From the NCBI RefSeq assembly GCF_004193775.1, contig NC_041007.1, positions 24,592,948 to 24,656,947 on the forward strand: 64,000 nt of DNA, in the 5' to 3' direction. Of the stretch, positions 11,119 through 22,790 are shown in pieces. Numbering within the stretch: position 1 is the first letter of the stretch; every line of letters begins with the position of its first letter. The position numbers were made by a program, and so were the translations under genes. The DNA comes from Glycine soja (Eukaryota > Streptophyta > Magnoliopsida > Fabales > Fabaceae). The notes below the pieces were generated by a model. That model worked only from the letters and a program-made list of their open reading frames with translations. It searched no databases and was not told the DNA's origin.

Positions 11119-13045
11119 TGTCGCAACCTACCCTTCGGCGGGAGGGCGACGCGTGACTCGCGGGATGCGTGTTCCACGAAAGGAATACGCGCGGAGTCGC
11201 CACCAACGTTTATTTGAGGAAAACGTCGGAAAAACCGGAAAAGACGCGATCTACGAACTTTTTAGTGAAAGGTTCGGGAGTTGTATTTACGCACGGGGAA
11301 GGTATTAGCACCCCACACGCCCGTCCCAAGGGACGGCAGCCTTTAATCGAATGTGCAAACATGACTTTGATTTTTATGTTCCTTTTATGTTCTTGTATCC
11401 TTTATACCCTTTTTATATTTTTTCTTTTTTGTGGTCGACAAGGGTGTTTCCCTTTGCTCCTACGTATTCCTCAATTTGGGATGAGAAAATCAGACCTACG
11501 TAGTTCTTTTGGAACAAAGTGTTTGGTTAAGTTGTTTTTGTCTTTTTTGCAAAATATGTTTTTATTGAACAAAAGGTCATTTAAGGTGTTGGACCATTAA
11601 ACGGTCTTTTGATTTTGAAAGATGAGAAATGTTAAGGCGTTGGACCATTAACGATTTCTTGTTTTTGAAAGGAGAGAAACGTTAAGGCATTGGACCATTA
11701 ACGATCTCTTGGGGTGGTCGACAAAAGCGGGGCTTTTGCTCCTACGTATCCTCAATGAGGAACTCAGACCTACGTAGTTCTTTCTTATCAAGTGATTCCC
11801 TTTTTTACTTTAAGAGGTGATCATTTTAAGGTGTTGGACCTTAAAAATGATCCTATTTTACTTAGTGAGAAAATGAAATGACAAACTTCAAAAGCCTATT
11901 TTTATGGACGAGCTTGACTAGGCGAATTGATTTTAGCCTTTAGTTTCACTTTAGTTATTAATCAATTCGATTAAGAATGAGAAATCCCAAAGAGAAAACG
12001 TCCGATTGATTTTCCGCTTTATTTTACTAAAAGATGTCTTTTTGATTATTATATTATTTTCTACCTCTTTTTGATTTCCAACGTGGTTACGGCACGACCG
12101 AACGGTCGGAATTTATTTTAACCGAAGTTAACGGATAATATAATTCAAACGTTCGGTGGAAATTTATTTTATTTTTAAGTTAAGCGAGAAATGACTTAAG
12201 TAAAATGGCTTAAGCACGTCAACAGGGGGGTATAAAAAGTAAACAAAACGAGAATAAAAATGCACGAAACACAATGTGGACCACTACGGGTACATAGAAT
12301 GAATCGAAAAGCTTGGTTCGAGGTACTTACCCGTTGAAGATCGAAGAACGACGAAGAACGAATGAAGAACGTCGAAGAACGGTTGAAACCTTTGCGAGAT
12401 TCCTCACGGAAAACGTTACGGAAACGTTTCGGAAGCGCCTCGGCTTAGATTTTCTTCACGGAAACAATTTTTCCAAGCAAATTCGAAAGAGAGAGAAGTG
12501 CCTAAGGGGCTGGACCCCTTCCTTCTTCATTTCCTCCCCTATTTATAGCAAAATAGGGGAGGTGGTTGCCGCCCAGCTCGCCCAGGCGAGCAGGGTTGCT
12601 TCCTCCAGAAGCAACCGCCTTCTGGAGGAATCTTCTGGAGGGCCCAAGTGGGCCTGGGTGCTATTTGCACCCCCATTTTTACTAAGTACACCCCCCTCTG
12701 CCGTTTTTTGGTGATTCTTTTTTCGTAAAGTTACGGAAACTTACGAATTTCGTAACGATACTTGTTTTCTTTCCGTAATGTTACGGAACCTTGCGGATTA
12801 CATAATCATCCCCTTTTTGACTTACGGAATGTTACAGAACCTCACTTAATTATGCAACGATGCTTCCATTTGATTTCCGGTGTGTCACGGAAACTTACGG
12901 ATTGTGCATCAATATTTTTTTGGTTTTTCGGCATGTCCTGGAATTTCATAAATTGCCTAATGATGGGTGCCAAGCACCTCACGAGGACCAAAGAATGGTC
13001 GCACGTCATCGAGCAAAGGTCCCCGGACGAAATTAGGGTATGACA
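11119..13045 (-). repeat. Element 1 3' LTR
   Basis: 1,927 bp; minus-strand ends TGTCATACCC and GGTTGCGACA. Compared with the 5' LTR it carries one instead of three copies of the 19-bp palindromic unit at 12575-12591. Two substitutions are visible (11228 versus 26762; 12785 versus 28357). ORFs inside it are LTR sequence and not genes. Confidence 0.95.
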
Positions 13046-13062
13046 GTTGCCCCTCTTTACTT
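13046..13062 (-). promoter_or_regulatory. Element 1 polypurine tract
   Basis: On the minus strand AAGTAAAGAGGGGCAAC directly abuts the TGTCATACCC start of the 3' LTR. This is the expected position for priming plus-strand DNA. Confidence 0.8.
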
Positions 13063-13099
13063 GTCTTTTATTGGAGATAAAAGGAAAGTAAAGATAAGA

Positions 13100-13500
13100 C
13101 ACTAATTTCGTCCCTCTCGATTTGACGAGAGTCGCAGGTGACCATAAAAACTCCACATGCAAATGACTTGTTGTTCCCAAAATTTCACAAATTGCCTAAT
13201 GATGGGTGCCAAGCACCTCACAAGGACCAAAGAATGGTCGCATGTCATCAAGCAAAGGTCCCCGAAAATCAGTGTATGACACTAATTTCGCTCCTCTCGG
13301 TTGACGAGAGTCGCGGGTGACCGTGACTTGTCGTTCCTAGGATTTCACAAATTGCCTAATGATGGGTGCCAAGCACCTCACAAGGACCAAAGAATGGTCG
13401 CATGTCATCAAGCAAAGGTCCCCGAAAATCAGTGTATGACACTAATTTCGCTCCTCTCGGTTGACGAGAGTCGCGAGCGACCATGAAATTTCCGCATGTA
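13100..13500. repeat. 160-bp junction array in Element 1
   Basis: GTGTATGACACTAATTTCG recurs at 13273 and 13433 (period 160). Each unit joins sequence like the first ~110 bp of the LTR (U3 head with the GGTGCTTGGCACC hairpin) to a short internal piece containing the CTCTCG..CGAGAG hairpin and a purine run. Two to three copies lie directly before the true PPT. Confidence 0.8.
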
Positions 13501-13630
13501 AATGACTTTGTTGTTCCTGGAGGAACAAAAGGTGCAGAAGACTGTGTCAGCCCCTGCATGCTATCAAGCGTTCTGTCTTACAGATAGCAAAAGAAAGTTT
13601 ATGCGGATAACCACTCGGGTATTTCCGCGT

Positions 13631-14632
13631 ATCATCGGGCCCGCCGCCTCTGGATGATACAAGGGTGCAGAATGACCAAACTTGGTCTCTGCTTGTCATC
13701 GGGCCCGCCGCCTCTGGATGACAAAAGGGTGCGAATAACCGTAAGGTATCTCCGCGTATCATGGGTGCAGAATGACCAAACTTGGTCTCTGCTTGTCATC
13801 GGGCCCACCGCCTCTGGATGACAAAAGGGTGCGAATAACCATAAGGTATCTCCGCGTATCATGGGTGCAGAATGACCAAACTTGGTCTCTGCTTGTCATC
13901 GGGCCCGCCGCCTCTGGATGACAAAAGGGTGCGAATAACCATAAGGTATCTCCGCGTATCATGGGTGCAGAATGACCAAACTTGGTCTCTGCTTGTCATC
14001 GGGCCCGCCGCCTCTGGATGACAAAAGGGTGCGAATAACCATAAGGTATCTCCGCGTATCATGGGTGCAGAATGACCAAACTTGGTCTCTGCTTGTCATC
14101 GGGCCCGCCGCCTCTGGATGACAAAAGGGTGCGAATAACCATAAGGTATCTCCGCGTATCATGGGTGCAGAATGACCAAACTTGGTCTCTGCTTGTCATC
14201 GGGCCCGCCGCCTCTGGATGACAAAAAGGTGCGGATAACCGTAAGGTATCTCCGCGTATCATGGGTGCAGAATGACCAAACTTGGTCTCTGCTTGTCATC
14301 GGGCCCGCCGCCTCTGGATGACAAAAGGGTGCGAATAACCATAAGGTATCTCCGCGTATCATGGGTGCAGAATGACCAAACTTGGTCTCTGCTTGTCATC
14401 GGGCCCGCCGCCTCTGGATGACAAAAAGGTGCAGATAACCGTAAGGTATCTCCGCGTATCATGGGTGCAGAATGACCAAACTTGGTCTCTGCTTGTCATC
14501 GGGCCCGCCGCCTCTGGATGACAAAAGGGTGCGAATAACCATAAGGTATCTCCGCGTATCATGGGTGCAGAATGACCAAACTTGGTCTCTGCTTGTCATC
14601 GGGCCCGCCGCCTCTGGATGACACAAGGGTGC
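13631..14632. repeat. 100-bp tandem array in Element 1
   Basis: GGGTGCAGAATGACC recurs at exact 100-bp spacing from about 13763 to 14563 (nine starts), plus an irregular first unit. Each unit holds a perfect GACCAA-AC-TTGGTC hairpin and a TCATC...GATGA inverted repeat around GGGCCC. Near-identical 67-codon ORFs arise from the periodicity and are not genes. Element 2 has the unfused 60-64-bp forms of the same units at 59075-59560. Confidence 0.95.
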
Positions 14633-14669
14633 ACGTCACATGACCTCAGGGTCAGTATGACAAAGATTA

Positions 14670-15010
14670 TGGGGCGGCCGACAAAAGCAAAGCTCTTGCT
14701 CCTACGTATCCTCCAATGAGGAACTCAGACCTACGTAGTTCTGGATAACTTGTGAGACTTGAAAAGTCTCCATCGGAAAATGCTGACATCTCCGGAAAGG
14801 GCGCAGATGACCATATTGGCCTCTACTCGTCAATCACACTTGGGGTCACTGAATGACGAGGTGCGGATAACCGTAAGGTGTCTCCGCGGGCTACCAGCTC
14901 TTGAGTTATGGCAACAAAAGGCGGTGTGGTCGACAAAAGCGAGGCTCTTGCTCCTACGTATCCTCCAATGAGGAACTCAGACCTACGTAGTTCTGGATAA
15001 CTTGTGAGAC
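14670..15010. repeat. Two copies of the TACGTAGG module, Element 1 interior
   Basis: CTCCTACGTATCCTCCAATG followed by AGGAACTCAGACCTACGTAG occurs near 14698-14741 and 14950-14993. The same module lies in the LTRs (near 11460, 11740). Both interior copies are preceded by GACAAAAGC..GCTCTTG and followed by AACTTGTGAGACTTG, so the pair is a duplication of about 250 bp. Confidence 0.8.
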
Positions 15011-15659
15011 TTGAAAAAGTCTCGGTGTTTTCTCCACTAAAATGCAAACATGCTTTAGCAAAGAGACAAATATTCCAACTGATTTAGAGCAGCATATGCT
15101 TTTTTGAGTGACAAACAATGCGCCTACCAGGGAAGGAGAGTCTGCTGATGGGATCCCCCATAACCATAAATGAGATTTTGGATGTTAGCATTTCGTTTCT
15201 AAATGATCATTTAGAGGAAACACTGGGTCCGACAAAAATAGGAGAAATCCACTCAAAGTGTATCAATCTCGCACAGGTAAGTGTTTCATCCTAATTCCGA
15301 ACCATAGATATGTCATGACTTGACTTTGCAAATTATTTCCTATCAAATCAAAAATTACACGCGTGATCATGGATCAATAGGGCTTCCCTTGGGAATGGGT
15401 TCTTTTGGTGGTTTCTTCTTTCGGCTTTTGTGTGTTTTTGGCTTTTGATTTTCCTGGCTTTTTCTTTTTCTGTTTTTTTTTGTTTAGTGCGGGGTGAGAA
15501 AAAAGGGTCGCTAGCGCACGGGATTTTGGTTGGTAATCAAAGGGATAAGACTATTTTAGGTCGTGGTTCCCTTTCCTTCTTTTTTTGTTCATTTGGTGAC
15601 AATTCTGTATTGTTCAGATATTGTCCGGTCCAAAGACCTCTCTGCACATTTCTTCTGGT
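15011..15659. other. Non-coding stretch of Element 1
   Basis: No gene. Counterpart of about 58046-58690 in Element 2. T-rich tracts give spurious hydrophobic ORFs. Confidence 0.5.
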
Positions 15660-15870
15660 TTCTTTTGACCAGGAGCTTCCTTCTTTTTTACTTTCTCCCA
15701 TTCTTTGGTTGGGAATTTTCTTTCTTTTCTTTTTTTCTTTCTCCCACTCTTTGATTGAGAATTTCCTTTCTTTTCTTTTTTCTCTTTCTCCCACTCTTTG
15801 ATTGGGAATTTCCTTTCCTTCCTTTTTTGCTTTCTCTTTGATTGGAAATTTCCTTTCCTTCCTTTTTTTT
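15660..15870. repeat. Pyrimidine-tract array in Element 1
   Basis: About five copies of a 36-46-bp unit containing TTTGATTGGGAATTTCCTTT and TTTCTCCCACTC. One strand is nearly all pyrimidine. Element 2 has the same array at 57786-58040 with different unit spacing. Confidence 0.8.
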
Positions 15871-16436
15871 TGCTTCCGAGGGTAAGGTTTATGGTGAGTC
15901 AGGATTTTGGCTCAAGGCTTGTAGGATGGCTAGACATGATACATGTCAGGGTTTGGTTTGGTTCAAGGATAAAAAGGGATGCCCCACATTATTTCCATGA
16001 CACAAATGCAAAAAATGATGATTTGGAAATTTTATGCAAAACTGGTTATGCATGCACCTATGCGAATACTCAAATGTCAAATTTTTATGGTCATGTGATG
16101 CTAGGGCTCAGGATTCATTTCCTCTATTTTAAATCAACCCAATGTTTCCAAAATATGTTCTTTTATCAATTTGTGCATTCATCCGAGTCCATTTCGGGCG
16201 TCAGGGGAAATTTCATAGCATTCACCCTTCAGGTGTACACATTTTTTCCAAAAACTAGTTATGATCAGTGAATTTTTTTCAAAGAAAAGTTGGAAGTCAT
16301 CTCTTTTCAAAAGCATGTTGGTTTTTCAGCTAGACAACTTATTTTCTTTTTTCTCCTTCTTTTTTTTTTATCATTATCATTTGTTTATTTCTTTTTCTTG
16401 TTTGTTTTCTTTTTTCCCCTTTTTTTTTTTTTTCAT
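15871..16436. other. Non-coding stretch of Element 1
   Basis: Counterpart of about 57220-57785 in Element 2; it ends in long T runs (16330-16436). No reading frame survives in both copies. Confidence 0.5.
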
Positions 16437-16840
16437 GAGGTATTTTGCTACCTAAACATGTGTATATTTTTGCGAGGTATTTTTGCTATATACATGCATA
16501 TCCAAGGTATCTTGCTACCTAAACATACATATATATGTTTTGTAAGGTATTTTCGCTGTATACATGCATATCCAAGGTATCTTGCTACCTAAACATACAT
16601 ATATATATTTTGTGAGGTATCTTTTTGCTACATACATGCATATCTAAGGTATCTTGCTACCTAAACATACATATATATATTTTGTTAGGTATCTTTTTGC
16701 TACATACATGCATATCTAAGGTATCTTGCTACCTAAACATACATATATATATTTTGTGAAGTGTGTTTTTGTTTACATACATGCATATCTAAGGTATCTT
16801 TCTACCTAAACATACATATATATATTTTGTGAGGTATGAC
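16437..16840. repeat. 71-bp stem-loop array in Element 1
   Basis: Five to six units of about 70-74 bp, each with AGGTATCTTGCTACCT (5-bp stem AGGTA/TACCT, 6-nt loop), AACATACATATATAT and a TACATGCATATC block. Loops vary while the AGGTA/TACCT arms persist. Counterpart at 56851-57213. Confidence 0.85.
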
Positions 16841-16999
16841 TACCTTCCGAGCTTGTGCTCGTTTTATTTAAATTCCTAGGATCATGAGCAACTAGGTGTG
16901 TCTTACTATGAAAAGTGATCAAATAACAAGCACAGATTCAAAAGGTACTAGGTTGCCTCCTAGTAGCGCTTCTTTAACGTCTTTAGCTGGACGCATGAT

Positions 17000-17710
17000 G
17001 GCTTGTAGGTCATGGACCTAGTACTTTGCTTACCTTTGGCTTTGGACTTGGTCGCCTGCTGGTCGGCCATGTGTCGTAGGCAACGCTCTAACCTTTTTGC
17101 GGATGAGCTGAGGTGAACTCTAGAGGTGGTGGCGGTGTGTCTATTGCCCGCTATTGGCCATCCCAATGCTGCTGTGGTGTTTCGCCCTGCGCCTGCCTGG
17201 GGGCGCAGTACTTCTTGATGAAAGCTCGATTAGTAGGGGGCCTGATGCCCTTGCTGGAGGTGACAGGTACTCCGTAGAACTGACAGAGACCCGTAATTAG
17301 AGCTTGACAACTCCAAGACCCTGTTGGACTTCTTCAGGTTCACTGGGTGTCTTTGTGGGTGTGATCCCTGCAAACAAATAAATGGTATCAGAAATCAGTT
17401 GAACCATATGCATACTTACCCATGTCGGGACGGCACAGACCAACTGATACTTCCGCAGGGGGAGATTGGCATTGCGGTCGCTGGGCAGAATGTTGCTAAG
17501 TAGCAATGCCATCTATATTTGTGTAAGAGTGGTCATGTTGGTGCGCATGGTCCGCACTCTTCTCTTTGCAGCGGCACGGGTGAAATCTTGCCCCAGTATG
17601 CATAGTAGCTGTGTGATAGCCTCCCTCTCTGGTTGTGCTCGCACAGTTGGCCCTCCTCCAATATTAGGGGGTGGCCCAGGAACCGTTAAAAGGAAACTAC
17701 TGGTCCCTTA
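17000..17710 (-). pseudogene. Captured plant-transposon-protein fragment (Transposase_32-like), Element 1
   Basis: The minus strand encodes a stretch with ILPSDRNANLPLRKYQLVC and AVPTWVSMHMVQLISDTIY, then frameshifted pieces including RQAQG-like and LERCLRHMADQQATKSKAK text. The wording recalls legume proteins annotated as putative plant transposon protein; that assignment is from memory and moderate. The piece lies between two repeat arrays and is present in both Elements 1 and 2, so capture preceded their split. It has no start and no intact frame. Confidence 0.5.
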
Positions 17711-17767
17711 ACCGGGATTGCAAGTCTCGGTTAAGCATTTAAGGACAGAGGACCTTAAATTATCTTA

Positions 17768-19076
17768 AGGTGTGGATATGGAGCCCACTGAAAGTGAGGA
17801 CGCGTAGTCCTCTAAAGGCGAGGGCGTGTAGCCCTCTGAAGTTCAGGACGTGTCGCCTTTCGAAGGCGAGGGAGTGTAGTCCTATGATGGCAAGGACGTG
17901 CAATCCTCTAAAGGTGAGGGCATGCCCCCCTTTGAAAATGGGGAACATGTAGTCCTCTGATGGCAAGGACGTGTAGTCCTCTAAAGGTGAGGACGTGTAG
18001 TCCTCTGAAGGTGAGGGTGTGTAGCCCTACAAAGGTGAAGGCACATGACCCTTTGACGGCGAGGACGTGTAGTCCTCTGAAGTTGAAGGTACATGACCCT
18101 TTGAAGGCGAGGACGTGTAGTCCTCTGAAGGTGAAGGTAACTAGTACCCAAGGTGAGGGCGTGTAGCCCTCTCAAGGCGAGGACTTATAGTCCTCTGGAG
18201 GTGAGGGCGTGCAGCCCTCTGGTGGTGAGGACGTGTAGTCCTCTCAAGGCGAGGACGTGTAGTCCTCTGACGGTGAGGGTAACTAGTACCCAAGGTGAGG
18301 GCGTGTAGCCCTCTCAAGGCGAGGACATGTAGTCCTCTGGAGGTAAGGGCGTGCAGCCCTCTGATGGTGAGGACGTGTAGTCCTCTCAAGGTGAGGACGT
18401 GTAGTCCTCTCAACGGTGAGGGTAACTAGTACCCAAGGTGAGGGCGTGTAGCCCTCTCAAGGCGAGGACTTATAGTCCTCTGGAGGTGAGGGCGTGCAGC
18501 CCTCTGGTGGTGAGGACGTGTAGTCCTCTCAAGGCGAGGACGTGTAGTCCTCTGACGGTGAGGGTAACTAGTACCCAAGGTGAGGGCGTGTAGCCCTCTC
18601 AAGGCGAGGACATGTAGTCCTCTGGAGGTAAGGGCGTCCAGCCCTCTGATGGTGAGGACGTGTAGTCCTCTCAAGGCGAGGACGTGTAGTCCTTTGACGG
18701 TGAGGGTAACTAGTACCCAAGGTGAGGGCGTGTAGCCCTCTCAAGGCGAGGACATGTAGCCCTCTGGAGGTGAGGGTGTGCAGCCCTCTGATGGTGAGGA
18801 CGTGTAGTCCTCTCAAGGCGAGGACGTGTAGTCCTCTCAACGGTGAGGGTAACTAGTACCCAAGGTGAGGGCGTGTAGCCCTCTCAAGGCGAGGACATGT
18901 AGTCCTCTGGAGGTGAGGGCGTGCAGCCCTCTGATGGTGAGGACGTGTAGTCCTCTCAAGGCGAGGACGTGTAGCCCTCTCAAGGCGAGGACATGTAGTC
19001 CTCTGAAGGTGAGGGCGTGCAGCCCTCTGTTGGCGAGGACGTGTAGTCCTCTAAAAGTGATAGGTACAAGTACCCA
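17768..19076. repeat. 24-bp stem-loop array in Element 1
   Basis: About 54 tandem 24-bp units. Stems are GAGGAC/GTCCTC or GAGGGC/GCCCTC around a 5-nt loop, with an interspersed third type built on GGGTA/TACCC (ACTAGTACCC text near 18141, 18288, 18427, 18564, 18711 and 18853). Because 24 is a multiple of three, all frames stay open over long distances and give repetitive pseudo-proteins. Counterpart at 54277-55733. Confidence 0.95.
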
Positions 19077-19689
19077 AGGGTCCACTCTTATGAGAAAGCA
19101 AGAGATCGACTCATCGAGAGGGCCGGTCATCCCAAATCCACAAGATTTGGACATTAGATGTAAGAAATCTATGCAGTTAACATGATTTTTAGGGATGCAT
19201 ATGCATGCAACCTTTGTCGTGAAATTTGGTAAATGCGGACTTCATATGAAACAATGCAATGTAATGGAAAGTTGTACAATGTTCATGACATTCTTTCCCT
19301 ATTTTGTGATTTTGATTTTGATTTGATTTTTTTTGGAAAACATAGATTGACTGTCCTTTTGAAAGAGGTGATAATTCATGCGACCTTATCCTATCTTTTT
19401 GCAAATCTCTCTGGGAACTCCCTCAGAGTGTATGTTCTGTTTGATTTAGTCACTTGACCGTTTTGGAGTGATGGGAATGGAGTCGTTTGATAATTAATCA
19501 ATCTATTGAAATTCCAGGGCTTGTCTCCCTTTTTTTTTCTTGTTTAAAAACATCGACGGGTGTGAACTTTTGATCGGCCCCTATGTTCACTTGAGGCTCA
19601 TGCACGGTGCCCCTCATTGCCCCAGTGTAAGGCTTTGAGGTACCAATCGTTGCCTTTCGTCATGACCTCGTAGTGAGGAAGAATGAAAG
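19077..19689. other. Non-coding stretch of Element 1
   Basis: Counterpart of 53556-54276 in Element 2. It holds a single copy of the ~130-bp segment (about 19550-19680) that Element 2 carries twice. No gene. Confidence 0.6.
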
Positions 19690-20515
19690 AAGCAGTTGAT
19701 TCTTGCAAAAAGAATTTTCCAAGGACGAGAAATAGTTGAAGGATTTTTTTTAGTTGATGGATTAAGTCAAATGACTCCTATGTAGAAGCAAGATGTTTTG
19801 ATGTTTTGATGATGCCAAAGGATCAAGTGCTTCCAAGTTTTATTCAAGACAAGAATCCAAGAAAATCAAGATATATGATCAAGTTGATCTCTAGAATCTT
19901 AGGAAGAAGTTTCCAAACTGAAGAAGCAAAAGGTTTGACCAAGGAATTCTATCCTTTCAAATTGAGATTTGCTCTCTGGTAATCGATTACTAGCAGTTTG
20001 AAAATGTTTTAATTCAAATTTTTAAAACCTGTAATCGATTACATAAGTCTTGTAATTGATTACCATAGGGGATTTTCAGAAAATAATTTCCAAGAGACAT
20101 ATCTATTCAAATGTTTTATGAATGGCCATTCAAATGTTTTAAAGAGAGTTTTCATTGCCCAAACAGTTTTATCCTCTCGAAAGATCAAGAGTTTTTCTGA
20201 ACTGAAATGTCTTATCCTCTCAAAAAGATTCCTTGGTCAACCACTTGCTTATTCAATAAGGAATTTTTGATTGATCTTCATTTTACAATCTACCTCTTTT
20301 ACGAGAGACCTCTTCTTCTCTTCTTCTTATTTCTGAAAAGGGATTAAGAGACCGTGGGTCTCTTGTTGTAGAGGATTCCTGAACACAAGGGAAGGGTTAT
20401 CCCTGTGTGCATTGTTAATCCGAAAAGAGAGATTGATAGTTCAATTGGGGAATAGTCTTTGCATCTTAATTCAACCCCCCTTTTTCTTAAGGTAACTGAG
20501 GCCATTTGTCCAACA
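19690..20515 (-). repeat. Captured TGTTGGACAAATGG-type LTR fragment, Element 1
   Basis: Read on the minus strand it begins TGTTGGACAAATGGCCTCAG (ends at 20515) and contains three AATCGATTAC-type palindromes (near 19980, 20033, 20058). It matches 52706-53555 of Element 2 in the same position after gag, so it was acquired by the common ancestor. It is related to the fragment at 10247. Confidence 0.75.
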
Positions 20516-20993
20516 TCCTATTCTTGATAACTCACTTCTCTCTAAAAAGACAAAATGAGGTCACATGAACGTCTATATTTTTACTTGAAAACACAGTCAA
20601 TCAAATGCCTTTTTATTTTTTATTTTGAAACTTATTTTTTATTTTGAAACTTATTTGTTTTGAACTTTGCTCGTTGTTTTACGGCACCCCCACCAACGTG
20701 CAAGATGAGTAATCTCTGATTGAACGGTCTTGGAAGTCAACACTCAGGAGCGCAGGTTGCTTGAGCAAACAGACCAATGGCTTACACCCACATTCCGGTG
20801 AAAGTTGAATAAGCAAACATGCGTTTGTGAGAGGATGAGGGACAAAGATATCAACTTTATCCATTTCATTTAACATTGTAGCTGTGGTTTACAATAATGG
20901 CATAAACTTGGAAACCTTGATGAGTCATTAGGGACACCTAACAACAGCTTTCAAAATTGCCCCATGTGTGGCATCTCTTGTCAATGTCAGGAT
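20516..20993 (-). other. Post-gag remnant, Element 1
   Basis: Minus-strand text includes KVDIFVPHPLTNACLLIQLS and is shared with Element 2 (52225-52705). In an autonomous Ogre the protease/RT region should follow gag; I cannot recognise any such domain here. Confidence 0.45.
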
Positions 20994-22744
20994 TTACACG
21001 CAATTCTCCTCAAATTTCAGCCAGCCCGCATCAATTAGACCTTGCACCTTACGCTTCAGAGCCCTACAATGCTCAATGGAACGCCCCGAGGCTTCTCCGT
21101 GACAAGCACACATTGCGTTCGAGTCGTATTCTCGGAGAAATGGAGGTTGATGAACCTTGGCTAGGGTTATGGCTACCATTGAATTATCAAGTAGATATGG
21201 GATCAAGTTTAGCATATGACAACGGAATTTGGGGTGAACCCTACAGGCTTTTTGCTGCAAAATTCCTTTTTGTTGGTGTTTTTTTTTTGGTTTGTGCTAA
21301 AGGTGGTCTTCGTCATTGGAAGTGCGGTAGACAGACTTTGTGGTTGATTTAGGGATGGCCTTTGTGGATAACTGGGTGGTGGGGTAAGGAGGAGGTTTGT
21401 TATTGGCTGAGTAATGACATTGTTGGGTTGGTGGGAAACTTGGCCGTATAGGAATGGCAGTCACAGCATGGGTTTCTCCCTCTTTCTCACCCTCTTCATT
21501 TGCCCCAGTTTTCTCAGTCGTCCTAGTAGGATGATCAAATTTGCCTCTTTTCTGATCCACTTCGATCTTTTTGCTGGCGAAGACCAAATCTGTAAAACTT
21601 GAAGGTGTGTAACCCACCATTTTTTTCATAGTAGAACACCGGTCACATGTCTACTATCATTGTGATAATCTCTTTCTCTGTTTTTGGGGGTGCTACTTGA
21701 GTTGCCAAGTCTCTCCATCTTTGGGCGTATTCTTTGAAAGATTCGTGCCCCCTTTTTGCACACTTTTTGTAGTTGCATCCTATCCGGAGCCATATCAGAA
21801 TTGTACTGACACTGCTTAATGAAGGCAACCATTAGGTCCTTCCAAGAATGGACTCAAGAAGGTTCCTAAGTTAGTATACCAGGCGACAGTTGTCCTAGTA
21901 AGACTTTCTCAGGAAAAATGTATCAGCAGTTTCTCATCTTTTGCGTATGCCCCCATCTTCCGACAGTACATCTTTAGATGGTTCTTGGAGCGAGTAGTCC
22001 CCTTGTACTTGCCAAAGTCCGGCACCTTGAACTTGGGAATGACCATGTTTGGGTATTAGGAACAACTCTTCTAGGTTAGCAAAGGCATAATCTTCACCTC
22101 CTTCAATGGCCCTGAGCCTTTCCTCTAGATGATCCAACTTTCCCATTCCTGCCATAGTCATGAGGGTTTTTAACCGCTGTGGAATGCAAGAGGTGCAGTT
22201 GTGGGTGATACTGAGGGCCCTCCAAAGGGTTTTGTAGGGGTATACCACCAACTGCTTGCCCTTCAGTGGTATATCCGAGCCAAGGCTCGAAGTCGGCTAG
22301 ATTGTGATGGGGAATTTCATGGGTCTCTTCCACGGTTTAAGAGACATGTGCATGATCAGTTTGGGGTTGCTGGCTTTCAATGGGTATAGGAGTGGAGTTA
22401 TTGACATTCTTATTGGGAGTGTACGCCACATTGGGTGGCGTATAGTTGAGAGGCAAGCCATATGACGGGAAGGCGTGCTCGTTTTGAATTTGCACATCAT
22501 GGGGGCCGCCCGTACTTCCTAAATCTTTGCCTACCATATTTGAGGTTGGATGATTCATTTGCTTGAGGCCGGATGGGGACGTCGGGTTCACCTTAGCAAC
22601 AACGCTGGTAGCGGCAATTGCAACCGCATTGGCTTCCATTATCTTCTTCACGCTCATCATGGCCTCCATCATTGTGGCCATTTTCTCTTTAATGGCCTCC
22701 ATGTCGGCCTTCATCTTCTCTTGTATCTCCTCTACTTCACCCAT
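20994..22744 (-). pseudogene. Gag of Element 1, frameshifted
   Basis: Starts MGEVEEIQEKMKADMEAIKE with a short coiled-coil, continues with a Pro-rich segment, then the conserved gag core (LDHLEERLRAIEGGEDYAFA) in another frame, and ends with a Cys/His-containing tail (SIEHCRALKRKVQGLIDAGW). Structural capsid/nucleocapsid protein in an intact element. The frameshift before the core (about 22150) is shared with Element 2. A stop near 22337 and a further frameshift near 21800 are its own. The frame is open upstream of the ATG with a basic RRPYRTRARARV run, so the true start could be further 5'. Confidence 0.8.
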
Positions 22745-22790
22745 TACTCTAGCTCTAGCGCGAGTTCGGTAAGGGCGTCGTAAAGCGTGT

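Noticed and set aside
11169..11600. 143-codon ORF, duplicated at 26703-27134
   Set aside because: It is LTR sequence present twice because LTRs are paired; it is broken in the LTRs of Element 2, the solo LTR and the host element.
13632..14562. Series of near-identical 67-codon minus-strand ORFs
   Set aside because: Each spans two 100-bp repeat units; the ORFs are a product of the periodicity.
15430..16592. Phe/Ser/Leu-rich ORFs resembling membrane proteins
   Set aside because: They translate the pyrimidine-tract and T-rich arrays; no conservation with Element 2.
13631..19076. Tandem repeats considered as a CRISPR-like array
   Set aside because: Units are contiguous direct repeats with no unique spacers, in a plant retroelement.
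21297..21629. 110-codon minus-strand ORF considered as a separate gene
   Set aside because: It is part of the broken gag reading of Element 1 (counterpart 51594-52085), not an independent gene.
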